Notes under the pieces: generated by a model
Told to the model about the DNA's origin: nothing
Databases searched by the model: none
The model's input: the letters and a program-made list of their open reading frames with translations, nothing else
Part shown: piece after piece, positions 42,819 through 52,112 of the stretch
Position numbering within the stretch: position 1 is the first letter of the stretch
Layout of the letters: every line of letters starts with the position of its first letter
Source: Blastopirellula marina
GTDB lineage: Bacteria > Planctomycetota > Planctomycetia > Pirellulales > Pirellulaceae
Reading direction: 5' to 3'
Assembly: GCF_002967715.1 (NCBI RefSeq)
Contig: NZ_PUIA01000057.1
Coordinates: 62,001-126,000 of the forward strand
Length of the DNA: 64,000 nucleotides
Made by a program: the position numbers and the translations under genes

Positions 42819-44171
42819 ATGTCCGGTACTGTTTCCAAGTTTGAAGCTACCAATTGCTCAGTAAGCTCGCAGGTTCTCGACCGCGCCAAGAAAAGCCTGG
42901 CCGGCGGAGACAGCAGCACCATGCGAGTTCTGCCGTACCATATTCCGCTTGTCGCCGATCGGGCGGAAGGATGTCGACTATGGGATGTCGACGGCAACGA
43001 GTACATCGACCTCAACATGTCGTACGGCCCACTGCTTCTAGGGCACCGTCCCAAGGCCGTGATCGAGGCCGTCTATCGCCAAATCTCGGAACAAGGAAGC
43101 CAACTCGGATTTCCCACAGAAGTCACAATGCGCGTGGCAGAGAAAATCAAGAAGCTATTCCCCAGCATCGAGCTTCTTCGCTTTGCCAACTCAGGGACCG
43201 AAGCGTGTGCATCCGCTGTCCGGCTCGCTAAAACGTTCACCGGCCGTAACAAGCTGATCATGTTCGAGGGTCACTACCACGGCTGGAGCGAAGCGGTATT
43301 TACCAAGTACCACGCCCCGCTGGAAGATCTTCCCGAAACGGGCTACGGCCAGGCTATTCCGGGTACGTCAGGCATGGGAGACAGCATTAAGGACGTCATT
43401 ACCGTCCAGTGGAATGACCTGGATGCCTTGGAACGAGCACTTGCCGAGCACGGAGATGAAGTCTGTGCCGTAATGATGGAACCTATCTCTGGAAATGCCG
43501 GCTTGCTGATGCCCAAAGATGGCTACCTGGCAACGGCCCGTGAAATGGCGCACGACTGCGGTGCCCTGCTGATCTTCGACGAAGTGATTACCGGGATGCG
43601 AGTATCGCCGGGTGGTGCCCAAGAGCATTACCTGGTTAGCCCTGACATTACTGTCATGTCTAAGGCGATGGGGGGCGGTTATCCGGTCAGTGCCTTTGGC
43701 GCGTCGGCTGAAATGATGCAGTGCATCGTTAAAGGACCACTGTTCCATGGTGGCGTGTTCTCTGGCAATGCCATCGTCATGTCCGCTGCAGAGGCGGTCC
43801 TCGACACCGTTCTGGCCGACAAAGAGGGAATCTACGGGCACTTGAACGCGGTATCTGATCAACTAGCCAAAGGAATTAAGGATATCTATTCGCGGCTGAA
43901 TATCCCGGCACAGATCAATCACCTGGGGCCTCTGATGGCAGCGATGATCACCAAGGAAGAAACCGAAGGACTTTACAATTATCGCGATGTCCGACGCCAC
44001 GCCGATTTCGAACGCTACATTCAGTTCCAACACTGGATGCAGCAGCGAGGCGTTTATTTCCACCCCAATGAATTCGAACCGATGTTCCTATCCACCGCTC
44101 ACTCGTCGCGCGACATCGATGAAGTCTTAGAGCGTTGGGAAGAAGGTGCACGCCAATGCCTGGTACGTTAA
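42819..44171 (+). CDS. Class III aminotransferase, glutamate-1-semialdehyde aminomutase-like
   Basis: 450 residues from the ATG at 42819 (AAGGGGAA upstream); an open extension to 42708 overlaps the reductase gene and is rejected. PLP lysine is Lys282 in MSKAMGGGYP; further family features are FANSGTEACASAVRLAK, FEGHYHGWSE and LIFDEVITGMR. HemL-like enzymes inside polyketide systems (AMT domains of mycosubtilin and microcystin synthases) aminate beta-keto thioesters, while others aminate aldehydes. Here it follows a reductase that may make an aldehyde, so either C1 or C3 amination is possible. A housekeeping HemL role is unlikely given the operon. Confidence 0.9.
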   Translation: MSGTVSKFEATNCSVSSQVLDRAKKSLAGGDSSTMRVLPYHIPLVADRAEGCRLWDVDGNEYIDLNMSYGPLLLGHRPKAVIEAVYRQISEQGSQLGFPTEVTMRVAEKIKKLFPSIELLRFANSGTEACASAVRLAKTFTGRNKLIMFEGHYHGWSEAVFTKYHAPLEDLPETGYGQAIPGTSGMGDSIKDVITVQWNDLDALERALAEHGDEVCAVMMEPISGNAGLLMPKDGYLATAREMAHDCGALLIFDEVITGMRVSPGGAQEHYLVSPDITVMSKAMGGGYPVSAFGASAEMMQCIVKGPLFHGGVFSGNAIVMSAAEAVLDTVLADKEGIYGHLNAVSDQLAKGIKDIYSRLNIPAQINHLGPLMAAMITKEETEGLYNYRDVRRHADFERYIQFQHWMQQRGVYFHPNEFEPMFLSTAHSSRDIDEVLERWEEGARQCLVR

Positions 44172-45637
44172 TGCCCAATTCAGTATGGAGCCCTACTCCC
44201 ATACTGGAGGCAGCGGAAAGTTATCGCGGCCAGATTTTCGATTTAGATAAGGGCCGCAATGTATCTTCCGACCAATTCCAACGCCTGCGCGAACAGCTAA
44301 CGCAGACGTTAAAGCAGAAAGGCATCGCCGCCGGCGATCGCGTTCTTGTCACGATCGCAAATGGACCGATGTTTCCGGTGGCGCTCACAGCTCTTCTCGC
44401 CTGTGAAGCGTCGCCCCTGCTGGTTCACGTGATGACGCCTCCGGCTGAGTTGGCTCGCTATGCCCAACGGTTCGGCGTGAAATGGTTGATTTCCTCGGGA
44501 GGAGACGAGCAAGCCGAATCGGTGCTCGAACAGCATGGCATGATTCTGGCAGGCGATGACTGGAGTCTCTTGCTGGGACGTTTTCCAGAGCCGACACATA
44601 TTCCTGGTCCTGAACTGCGTGGTGTGCCACTTCATCCAACCTCCGGTTCCACAGGCCTTCCCAAGATAGCCCTCCGGCCAGGCTTTCCGGCGATGGAAGA
44701 AGCTCGGCACTACACGGCAACAATGGCCATTTGCCAGGATGATTGCCTGATGGCGATTCCCCCCATGAGCCATGCCTATGGCTACGGCGTCACAACGATG
44801 GTCCCCCTCTTAACCGGAGCGAGCATCGTTACGACGGCGAAGTTCAGCATCAAGCAATTGACCCGTGTCTTACGCGAGTTTCCGGTCACGGTTCTGCCGA
44901 TGGTACCTGCCCACATCGATATCTTGCTCTTCGGCGGGGCGATCGATTTTGGTCGCCTTCGGTGGTTGCTCACCGCAGGCTCGATGATGCCTAAACGATC
45001 AGCCGTTCAATTCCGCAAAAAGACCGGTGTGACCGTTTGTCCCCTGTATGGCACCACAGAAACAGGCGGCATTGCGGTAGCAACGATCGCGGACGGCCAA
45101 GATGTCGATGGACGTGTCGGACCTCCGATGGATGGGGTCGAGGTTCGGGTGCGCCCACCTGCCAATGCTGATGAGTTGGGCCTCGAACCCGGTGTAGGCA
45201 AGCTTCACGTGAAGAGTTCCTCCATGATGACCGGCTATTTATCGGATACCGGCGAGGTTCTACAGCCATGGGATGCTGAAGGCTTCTTCGAAACAGGCGA
45301 TCTTTCAAAAGTCGTCGACGATGGCGTGATCCACCTCCGGGGCCGGACCGGGGAAATGATCAACATCCTAGGCCTGAAGGTTGTACCGTGCGAGGTTGAA
45401 GAAGTCATTGCGGCAATGCCCGGCGTTCGTGAAGTCAAAGTCTATGCTGGGCAACTCAAGTCCAAGGGAGAAATCGTCAAAGCAGCCGTCGCAGTGAACG
45501 ACGGAATCGACGAGGCCGCCCTGAAAGCCTACTGCGACGAACACCTGGTTTACTACAAGCGTCCTCGCGACATTGCCATTGTTGACAAGCTCCCACGAAA
45601 CCCAGCAGGCAAGATCCAAGTGAAAGAGCTTCCTTGA
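44171..45637 (+). CDS. Adenylate-forming acyl/aryl-CoA (or ACP) ligase
   Basis: 488 residues from the ATG at 44171, which overlaps the aminotransferase stop as TAATG; an ATG at 44156 is an alternative. ANL-superfamily motifs: TSGSTGLPK (about 157-165), YGTTETGG, GDLSKVVDDGVIHLRGR and catalytic Lys481 in NPAGKIQ. It should activate a carboxylic acid as adenylate and pass it to CoA or a carrier. In this operon it may load a starter acid onto the synthase or activate the acyl group used by the downstream condensation-type acyltransferase. Substrate cannot be read from sequence. Confidence 0.92.
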   Translation: MPNSVWSPTPILEAAESYRGQIFDLDKGRNVSSDQFQRLREQLTQTLKQKGIAAGDRVLVTIANGPMFPVALTALLACEASPLLVHVMTPPAELARYAQRFGVKWLISSGGDEQAESVLEQHGMILAGDDWSLLLGRFPEPTHIPGPELRGVPLHPTSGSTGLPKIALRPGFPAMEEARHYTATMAICQDDCLMAIPPMSHAYGYGVTTMVPLLTGASIVTTAKFSIKQLTRVLREFPVTVLPMVPAHIDILLFGGAIDFGRLRWLLTAGSMMPKRSAVQFRKKTGVTVCPLYGTTETGGIAVATIADGQDVDGRVGPPMDGVEVRVRPPANADELGLEPGVGKLHVKSSSMMTGYLSDTGEVLQPWDAEGFFETGDLSKVVDDGVIHLRGRTGEMINILGLKVVPCEVEEVIAAMPGVREVKVYAGQLKSKGEIVKAAVAVNDGIDEAALKAYCDEHLVYYKRPRDIAIVDKLPRNPAGKIQVKELP

Positions 45638-45662
45638 TTGTTGAATAGCCCAGGATAATTAC

Positions 45663-47057
45663 ATGTCACAGCTTGCGATGCAGCCAAACTCCGAAACCAG
45701 GTCTCAGTTGGCCAAGCTGTTCCCGTTACCTCTTTCACCTGTCGAAGCGTTCATGCTCGCCGATGGACGTTCGCAGTACCCGATGATGTGCGACATCGAA
45801 GTCCACGTTCAGGGCACGATCGAACGCAGTCCATTCGAAGAAGCTCTTGCTTTTGCTGTCCAGCGAGCCCCATTCTTTCAAAGCCTTGTTCGCAAAGACA
45901 AGAAGCTCGGTCTGGTATGGCAGTTGACCGATCGTATGCCAGAGGTCGATTGGAACGAATATGGTGTTCCTTGTTTGACTGGTTATGATGCGTTTGTCGA
46001 TCTCTTCCAATACCTTGGCATCAAGGTCTTTGTAAGATCAGGCAGCGAGCGATCCTCCATCCTGCTTCACTTCCACCACGCCACCTCGGATGGCGTTGGT
46101 TCGATTGCATTCGTCGAAGATTTACTAACGGCCTATCACAATGCCACGCCAGGCACAAAATTTGTGCCGCCAAGGAAGTGGGAGCCTGAACGCCTACTCA
46201 ACCGGTGCAATTCAGCGTTAGAAAGCCCTGGTTGGAGGCGAGGCCTCTACGACGTCTATTGCGGAATTTATGGGGCCAGCAACTTCTTTATGCAACGTCC
46301 CCTGCCATTGACCGCCAAGCGTGGACCACTGGGCGTAAACACCACACGGCAACAGAACGGCCATATCACCAAGGCAGTCGGCTCGGAGGCTACGTTGGCA
46401 ATGCGCAAATGGACTTCCGCGGAGAAGGTCACGGTCAACGACGTGCTACTGCGTGACCTGTTTGTGACACTTCACGATTGGATGTCCGACCAGGGGATCG
46501 ATATTGGCTCGAAGTACTTGAGGATTCTTATGCCGCAAAGCCTACGTGGGCGAGGGGACGCAGCAATGCCGACCACCAATGACATTGGATTTGCGTTTAT
46601 GGCACGTCGAGGCAATCTCATTCGAAAGTCAGATGACCTTCTAAGATCTCTTGCGCCAGAAACCGCTGCGATTCGTAAAGACAACCTGTCTCGCCATTTC
46701 ATCGGTGGGCTCGCCGCAGTGCAATCGCTGGGGCTTTTGCCATGGATGCTGAATGGGGCTTCGTGCTTCTCAACAGCGGTCCTGACGAACTTCGGGAACT
46801 CTTGGCGACGGTTCCAAGCCAAACTTCCGCTGGCCGATGGCGGTTTGGTTGCAGGTAACCTTGTTTACGATGGGCTCACCGGTACTCCTCCCTGCCGGCC
46901 TAATACGGCTGCCGCGTTTTGCGTCTGTACTTCGGCGGATCAGATTTTTGTCAGCCTCAAACACGACCCATTTCACTATTCGCTGGACGAGTCACACGAA
47001 CTGCTATCTCGATATATCGATCAGATTTCCCGAAGTGCCGACGGTCCTTCCTCCTAG
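45663..47057 (+). CDS. Condensation-type (HHxxxDG) acyltransferase
   Basis: 464 residues. The catalytic motif of the condensation/PapA/WS-DGAT superfamily is visible as HHATSDG (138-144) in LLHFHHATSDGVGSIAF, and an NDVLL-like segment occurs in the second half (KVTVNDVLLRDLF). These enzymes join an acyl thioester to an amine or hydroxyl. As last gene of the operon it could acylate the amino or hydroxyl group of the long-chain product. Its stop codon TAG is formed by a TA target plus the first base of an inserted IS; before insertion it would have been TAA, so the protein is intact. Confidence 0.87.
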   Translation: MSQLAMQPNSETRSQLAKLFPLPLSPVEAFMLADGRSQYPMMCDIEVHVQGTIERSPFEEALAFAVQRAPFFQSLVRKDKKLGLVWQLTDRMPEVDWNEYGVPCLTGYDAFVDLFQYLGIKVFVRSGSERSSILLHFHHATSDGVGSIAFVEDLLTAYHNATPGTKFVPPRKWEPERLLNRCNSALESPGWRRGLYDVYCGIYGASNFFMQRPLPLTAKRGPLGVNTTRQQNGHITKAVGSEATLAMRKWTSAEKVTVNDVLLRDLFVTLHDWMSDQGIDIGSKYLRILMPQSLRGRGDAAMPTTNDIGFAFMARRGNLIRKSDDLLRSLAPETAAIRKDNLSRHFIGGLAAVQSLGLLPWMLNGASCFSTAVLTNFGNSWRRFQAKLPLADGGLVAGNLVYDGLTGTPPCRPNTAAAFCVCTSADQIFVSLKHDPFHYSLDESHELLSRYIDQISRSADGPSS

Positions 47058-47073
47058 AGGCTGTTTCAAAACC
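47057..47073 (+). repeat. IS left terminal inverted repeat
   Basis: GAGGCTGTTTCAAAACC, a perfect inverted match to 47916-47932. Its first base completes the TAG stop of the upstream acyltransferase. Confidence 0.93.
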
Positions 47074-47500
47074 TACGTAAACAAATGAGCCCGCACGCTA
47101 CGTGCATGAAGGCCTGGTAAATCCACGAGTGATGTTCGTACCGCACGACAAGTCGACGGAAGTTGCCGATCCACGAGATCGTTCGTTCGACGATCCAGCG
47201 GCGGCGGTATCTTCGCAGTTTGCGGCCGTCCTGCCGAGGCTTTCGTTTGCGGTTCTTGCGGTGCGGACATACCAGTTCCCAGTTCTGCTCAGCCAATTCT
47301 TCTCGCAACTTGTCACTGTCGTACGCTTTGTCGGCGACCACAGGCGTTGGCTTCTCGGGAAATTTCGCTTTTTGCAGCGTCTCTTCGGCCAGCCTCACTT
47401 CCGCTTTCGACGCCGAGTGGACGGAACATGCCAGAGGTACTCCTTGGCCATCTGCCACCACCATCCACTTTGTACCTTTTCCACGTTTGGTTTTACCCAC
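47066..47500 (-). CDS. IS5-family transposase, second frame (DDE C-terminal part)
   Basis: Carries the other two catalytic residues: Asp in VVADKAYDSD and Glu in RRRWIVERTISW, plus the C-terminal YxxHS-like segment. It has no convincing start of its own (first GTG near 47500) and is probably made only as a -1 frameshift fusion with the first frame. The stop lies a few bases inside the left terminal repeat. Confidence 0.88.
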   Translation of the reverse strand: MGKTKRGKGTKWMVVADGQGVPLACSVHSASKAEVRLAEETLQKAKFPEKPTPVVADKAYDSDKLREELAEQNWELVCPHRKNRKRKPRQDGRKLRRYRRRWIVERTISWIGNFRRLVVRYEHHSWIYQAFMHVACGLICLRRF

Positions 47501-47901
47501 GTCGTGGCCCCTTTTTTTGCCGGAGCAAAGCTGCCGTCCATAAACACTTCGTCCCAGTTGATGCGGCCTTGTTCGTCAAGCTCATCGATGAACGCATGCC
47601 ACATGTCGACGAAGACGCCCGCTTCTTCCCACTCTGCTAGTCGCCGCCAGCAAGTGCTTGGCGATGGATACCAGTCCGGCAGATCCTTCCAGCGTGCTCC
47701 GCTGCGAAGCACCCATAAAATGCCTTCAAAACAGGCCCGATCGTCCGCCCGAGGCCTGCCGCCACGCCGTGTTCTCGGGACCTCAGGAATGAACGGTTTC
47801 ACCATATCCCACTGCTCGTCGGTGAGCAGCACTTCACGTTTACCAGCCATCGAAGGACTCCTTTTGATGGTAGGTGTAACGTAAATCGTTACCTGGCGCA
47901 A
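47395..47901 (-). CDS. IS5-family transposase, first frame (N-terminal part)
   Basis: 168 codons; the likely start is the internal ATG before AGKREVLLTDEQWDMV. It contains the DUF4096-type N-terminal domain of IS5 transposases (LTDEQWDMVKPFIP, RGGRPRADDRACFEGILWVL) and the first catalytic Asp in FMDGSFAPAKKG. The frame then continues as an unrelated tail; the functional product needs a -1 shift into the second frame at the A7 run. Confidence 0.88.
   Translation of the reverse strand: MRQVTIYVTPTIKRSPSMAGKREVLLTDEQWDMVKPFIPEVPRTRRGGRPRADDRACFEGILWVLRSGARWKDLPDWYPSPSTCWRRLAEWEEAGVFVDMWHAFIDELDEQGRINWDEVFMDGSFAPAKKGATTWVKPNVEKVQSGWWWQMAKEYLWHVPSTRRRKRK
47512..47518 (-). promoter_or_regulatory. 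Probable -1 programmed frameshift site
   Basis: On the minus strand GC-AAAAAAA-GGGG. Slipping back one base on the A7 run changes the reading from KKGATTW to KKRGHDVGKTKRGKG, which continues into the DDE frame without a stop. Confidence 0.7.
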
Positions 47902-47915
47902 GCTTATAACGTCAG

Positions 47916-47932
47916 GGTTTTGAAACAGCCTC
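47916..47932 (-). repeat. IS right terminal inverted repeat
   Basis: Perfect inverted copy of 47057-47073, followed by the second TA. Confidence 0.93.
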
Positions 47933-48006
47933 TAAGCATTATTTTGGCCTATCATAAGAGCTTCATTGAATACTCTTTGATTCTCATAGCCAATTGCGAC
48001 GGATAA

Positions 48007-51000
48007 ATGCGACCTGAGTTCTGGATAGATGTTGGGGGAACGTTCACCGACTGCCTGTTACACCTCCCAGGTCGACCGCCCCGCCAAAAAAAAGTTCTAA
48101 GTTCTGGCAAGATCCAGGGGACTATTGGAGAAGGAAGCTCGCACGATGTGATCATCGATCCGATTCGGTGCGATGACCCTCCCGGCGTCTGGCGTGGCTA
48201 TCTACTTGAACTGTTCAATCACCATGGCGAGTGTATTGACGCGAAGGTCGTTTCCGAATTTGATGCGACAAACGGTCAATTGAAACTGGCAAGCCCGCTT
48301 GTCGCGTTGCCACAAGTCGGAAGTGTCTATCAACTGAGTGGCAAAGAGGAGGCACCGCTACTATCGATTCGATACTTGCTTGGACTGTCCCTTAGCGATC
48401 CCATTCCCGCAGTGAACGTTCGCCTGGGAACAACGCGGGGTACGAATGCCTTGCTGACGAGAACCGGTGCCAATGTCGGACTGGTCATTACCGAAGGTTT
48501 TGCCGACATTCTGGAGATCGGTTCGCAAAGTCGCCCTCATCTTTTCAATCTGGATATCAAGAAGCCTTCCTCACTTGTGTCGAGAATTGTTGAGGCGCGA
48601 GAGCGAATCGATGCTCACGGCAATACGCTTACACCGCTTGATGAGGCCGACCTGAAAGAAAAGATTCGCGAGCTCTACACGTCAGGCATTCGCAGCATCG
48701 CGATTTGCTTCCTGCACGCTTATCGCGAACCCAAGCACGAAATGATCGCCCAGAGAATTGCAACCGAGCTCGGGTTTACGGACATCAGTGTTTCCCACGC
48801 GGTCGCTCCGCTGATCAAAATCGTTTCCCGCGGGGATACTACCGTTGTGGACGCGTACCTCAATCCAATCCTCAGAAAATACGTCGAACAAATCCAATCC
48901 AAGTTAGGTCCCGGCAGCCAACTTCGCCTTTTAACTTCCGCCGGGAGTTTAGTGACTGCCGAGTCGTTCTCTGGCAAGGACAGCATTCTATCGGGGCCTG
49001 CGGGTGGCGTCGTCGGGTTCGCTGCGGCTGCGAAATCGGCTGGCTTTGACAAAGCGATCGGCTTCGACATGGGAGGCACCAGCACCGATGTGTCCCGTTT
49101 CGAAGGAACCTACGAGCGCCAGTTTGAAACCGAAAAGGCAGGCGTGCGAATCGTCGCTCCGATGATGGCTATCGAGACGGTCGCGGCTGGCGGGGGCTCG
49201 ATCTGCTGGTTCGACGGTGTGAAATTAGTGGTGGGCCCCGCGAGCGCCGGTGCCGATCCCGGACCGGCTTGCTATGGCCGGGGAGGCCCTTTAACCGTTA
49301 CTGATATCAATTTCGCCCTCGGTAAGCTGCAAGCTGCCCGGCTCCCTTTTCCACTCGATACCGAAGCTGTTGATCGGCGGTTAGCGGAAGTCTGCGCCCA
49401 GGTAGAAGCAGCAACAGGGCAGAAACGTACATCGTTAGAGCTCGCCGCTGGTTTCCTACAGATTGCCAATGCCAATATCGCTGAAGCGATTCGCACCATT
49501 TCGGTCGCCAAAGGCTACGACCCGCGATCCTACCTGCTTGTCCCCTTCGGCGGAGCTGCTGGACAGCATGCCTGTGCGGTGGCCGAAATCCTCGGTGCCT
49601 GGCAACTGTTGTTTCACCCCAGTGCAGGTATCCTCAGCGCGGTAGGAATTGGAGCCGCAGATACATCGCGGTTTGCGACTCAGCCTTTTTATTTGGCGTT
49701 AGACGAAATAATGCCCGAATTGGAGGCGTCCTTCGAAGCATTAAAGCAATCTGCTACGGCTCAGCTCTGCGAAGAAGAAGTTGACCCTCAAACGATTTCC
49801 TATCGGAAGCAAGTTGAACTACGTTATCGAGGGCTCGAAGCCTCACTAACGATCGACGCGGATCCCATTGCCACCTTAGAAACACGGTACCACGAAGAAC
49901 ATCGCCGTCGCTACGGCTATGCGCGGGTAGAACATCCCATCGAAGTCGTTGCGGCACGTGTCGAAGCGATTAGCCACGGCACAGCCGACTCCCTTCCCAG
50001 CAAGTCTCAGGTACCGTACGAACCAGACTCAGCCCAGATTGTCCCACTTCTCTTTCAGGGAAAGCAATTCAAAACCAAGGTCTACGACCGCGACAAGCTC
50101 AGCCCAGGGGCAAGGATTGTAGGGCCGGCCCTGATCTCAGAGTCATTGGCAACAACGGTTATCGACCCAGGCTGGGAAGCAGAACTTCTGTCCGAGGGGG
50201 AACTGCTTGCCCGGCGAATTGATGATCAAGACAAATCAGGCCGTAAGGAGTCATTGGATTCGCTCGACACCCCAGACCCTGTCCTGCTGGAGATCCTGAA
50301 CAATCAATTCGCGTCAATTGCCGAGCAAATGGGCGTCGCTCTGCAAAACACGTCTGTCAGCGTGAACGTCAAGGAGCGTCTCGACTTTAGTTGTGCTTTA
50401 TTCACTTCGTCGGGCGACCTGATCGCGAACGCTCCGCATATTCCCGTTCACCTGGGTGCCATGTTCGAGACGGTCAAGGCGACCATCGCTAGCCACTTGG
50501 TCATGAAAGATGGGGATGTTTTCGTTACGAATGATCCGTATCATGGCGGCTCCCATCTGCCTGATATTACGGTCATTACGCCCATGTTCGTGGATGACTC
50601 CGACGACCGACCAACATTCTTTGCCGCCAGCAGGGCTCACCATGCCGAGATCGGAGGCATTGCCGCCGGTTCAATGCCATCTGGCTCGAAAAACCTGGCC
50701 GAGGAAGGTGTCTTGATCGAGAACTTTCGTCTCATTGATGCAGGCACTCCGCATTGGGATACACTGGAACAACTTCTCACCGAGGCACCGTTTCCCTCTC
50801 GCAAGGTTTCTGACAATCTCGCCGATATTGCCGCCCAGATCGCAGCCAATCATCACGGCATCGAAGACCTCAAACGTATGGTCCAGCAATATACGCTAGA
50901 GAGGGTAGTGGCTTATGCGAAACACATTCAGACGGCGGCCTCGACAAAAACACGAGCCGCACTCGCAAAGATTCCGCCAGGTCGCTACGAGTTTGTCGAC

Positions 51001-51828
51001 CACCTGGACGATGGCTCTCCGTTGCGTGTGGCAATCGATCTGAAGGGAGAAACCGCGTCGATCGACTTCTCTGGCACTGGGCCAGTACTGCCTGGCAACC
51101 TCAATGCGAACCGAGCGATCGTAACGGCAGCCGTGATGTACTGTTTGCGGTGCCTGCTCGATGAAGACATCCCCTTGAATCAGGGGGTGCTCGAACCGGT
51201 AGAGATTATCCTGCCTGAGTGCTTCCTCAATCCTCCGAAGTTTGAAAGTCCCGAAAAGTGCGCGGCCGTGGCCGGGGGCAACGTCGAAACATCGCAGCGT
51301 ATCGTCGACGTCCTTTTGGGTGCGCTCGGGATCGCAGCCGCCAGCCAAGGAACCATGAACAACCTGACCTTCGGCGACGCAACGTTTGGTTATTATGAAA
51401 CAATCTGCGGTGGAGCCGGGGCAACACGAAACGCCCCCGGCGCATCGGCGGTTCATACCCACATGACCAACACTCGGCTCACCGATGTCGAGGTCTTTGA
51501 GCTCCGTTTTCCGGCCAGGATCCGCCGTTTTGCCATCCGCCGTGGTTCAGGAGGAGCAGGTCACCATCGTGGTGGTGATGGGATTATCCGCGAGATCGAA
51601 TTCTTGCGGCCGCTCGACGTTTCCCTACTTACCCAACGCCGCGGTCCCTTCGCACCATACGGACTCGACGGAGGTCAAGCAGGTGCGTGCGGAGAGAACC
51701 TCCTTCAGCGACAGAAAACGCCAGTCGCTCATTTACCTAATACCGTCAGCATGTCGTTAAGCGCCGGAGACGTGCTTATTCTAAAGACGCCCGGCGGAGG
51801 TGGTTTTGGCAAGCCTGACCCGGAATAA
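48007..51828 (+). CDS. Fused hydantoinase A/B - 5-oxoprolinase (ATP-hydrolysing)
   Basis: 1273 residues. Residues about 1-740 are HyuA-like: actin-fold [41 protein letters not shown] and GGGS. Residues about 755-1265 are HyuB-like: [38 protein letters not shown] and the C-terminal [15 protein letters not shown]. The fusion matches eukaryote-type 5-oxoprolinases, which open 5-oxo-L-proline to glutamate using ATP. An insert of about 80 residues (about 35-120, containing [16 protein letters not shown]) splits the first actin-fold strand pair from the rest and is not typical. It lies about 75 bp past the IS, so it may once have been in or near the upstream operon. Confidence 0.9.
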   Translation: MRPEFWIDVGGTFTDCLLHLPGRPPRQKKVLSSGKIQGTIGEGSSHDVIIDPIRCDDPPGVWRGYLLELFNHHGECIDAKVVSEFDATNGQLKLASPLVALPQVGSVYQLSGKEEAPLLSIRYLLGLSLSDPIPAVNVRLGTTRGTNALLTRTGANVGLVITEGFADILEIGSQSRPHLFNLDIKKPSSLVSRIVEARERIDAHGNTLTPLDEADLKEKIRELYTSGIRSIAICFLHAYREPKHEMIAQRIATELGFTDISVSHAVAPLIKIVSRGDTTVVDAYLNPILRKYVEQIQSKLGPGSQLRLLTSAGSLVTAESFSGKDSILSGPAGGVVGFAAAAKSAGFDKAIGFDMGGTSTDVSRFEGTYERQFETEKAGVRIVAPMMAIETVAAGGGSICWFDGVKLVVGPASAGADPGPACYGRGGPLTVTDINFALGKLQAARLPFPLDTEAVDRRLAEVCAQVEAATGQKRTSLELAAGFLQIANANIAEAIRTISVAKGYDPRSYLLVPFGGAAGQHACAVAEILGAWQLLFHPSAGILSAVGIGAADTSRFATQPFYLALDEIMPELEASFEALKQSATAQLCEEEVDPQTISYRKQVELRYRGLEASLTIDADPIATLETRYHEEHRRRYGYARVEHPIEVVAARVEAISHGTADSLPSKSQVPYEPDSAQIVPLLFQGKQFKTKVYDRDKLSPGARIVGPALISESLATTVIDPGWEAELLSEGELLARRIDDQDKSGRKESLDSLDTPDPVLLEILNNQFASIAEQMGVALQNTSVSVNVKERLDFSCALFTSSGDLIANAPHIPVHLGAMFETVKATIASHLVMKDGDVFVTNDPYHGGSHLPDITVITPMFVDDSDDRPTFFAASRAHHAEIGGIAAGSMPSGSKNLAEEGVLIENFRLIDAGTPHWDTLEQLLTEAPFPSRKVSDNLADIAAQIAANHHGIEDLKRMVQQYTLERVVAYAKHIQTAASTKTRAALAKIPPGRYEFVDHLDDGSPLRVAIDLKGETASIDFSGTGPVLPGNLNANRAIVTAAVMYCLRCLLDEDIPLNQGVLEPVEIILPECFLNPPKFESPEKCAAVAGGNVETSQRIVDVLLGALGIAAASQGTMNNLTFGDATFGYYETICGGAGATRNAPGASAVHTHMTNTRLTDVEVFELRFPARIRRFAIRRGSGGAGHHRGGDGIIREIEFLRPLDVSLLTQRRGPFAPYGLDGGQAGACGENLLQRQKTPVAHLPNTVSMSLSAGDVLILKTPGGGGFGKPDPE

Positions 51829-52112
51829 CCAGCAACCAACTATCTATTGACGTTTCCATGCAGTCGTGTGGTCACCATCCGCTCAAGATGGTCGACCGTT
51901 TGCCATTACAAAGTTTGGGAATCAGCATGGCGTTTGCATTGCTCTGAAATCACACGCCTGCCGTCTTTGAACGGCAAATACCGGGCCATCGGCAATTTCC
52001 TTATCTCCTGACACGAGTGAGCATTACTCCTCAGCAAGCCAACCGCCATTTTGGCATTGGTATGCAATGTGCACCCTAGATAGATAGCGTGCACTCGAAT
52101 AAGGAGTTAGTC

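Larger units (their letters stand above)
47055..47934 (-). mobile_element. IS5-family insertion sequence with TA target duplication
   Basis: The element proper is 47057-47932 (876 bp), bounded by perfect terminal inverted repeats GAGGCTGTTTCAAAACC and flanked by TA on both sides (47055-47056 and 47933-47934). It carries two overlapping minus-strand frames that together make a DDE transposase. Size, TA duplication and frameshift organisation fit the IS427-like subgroup of IS5. Intact ends suggest a recent insertion. It separates the lipid operon from the oxoprolinase gene. Confidence 0.93.

Noticed and set aside
42819-44171. Housekeeping hemL (glutamate-1-semialdehyde aminomutase)
   Set aside because: It is embedded and overlapping in the lipid operon, and the PLP-lysine region (SKAMGGGYPVSAFG) differs from the usual GKIIGGGLPVGAYG.
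51959-51976. Hairpin TGCCGT-CTTTGA-ACGGCA after the oxoprolinase as a terminator
   Set aside because: The stem is only 6 bp and no T-run follows, so termination is not supported.
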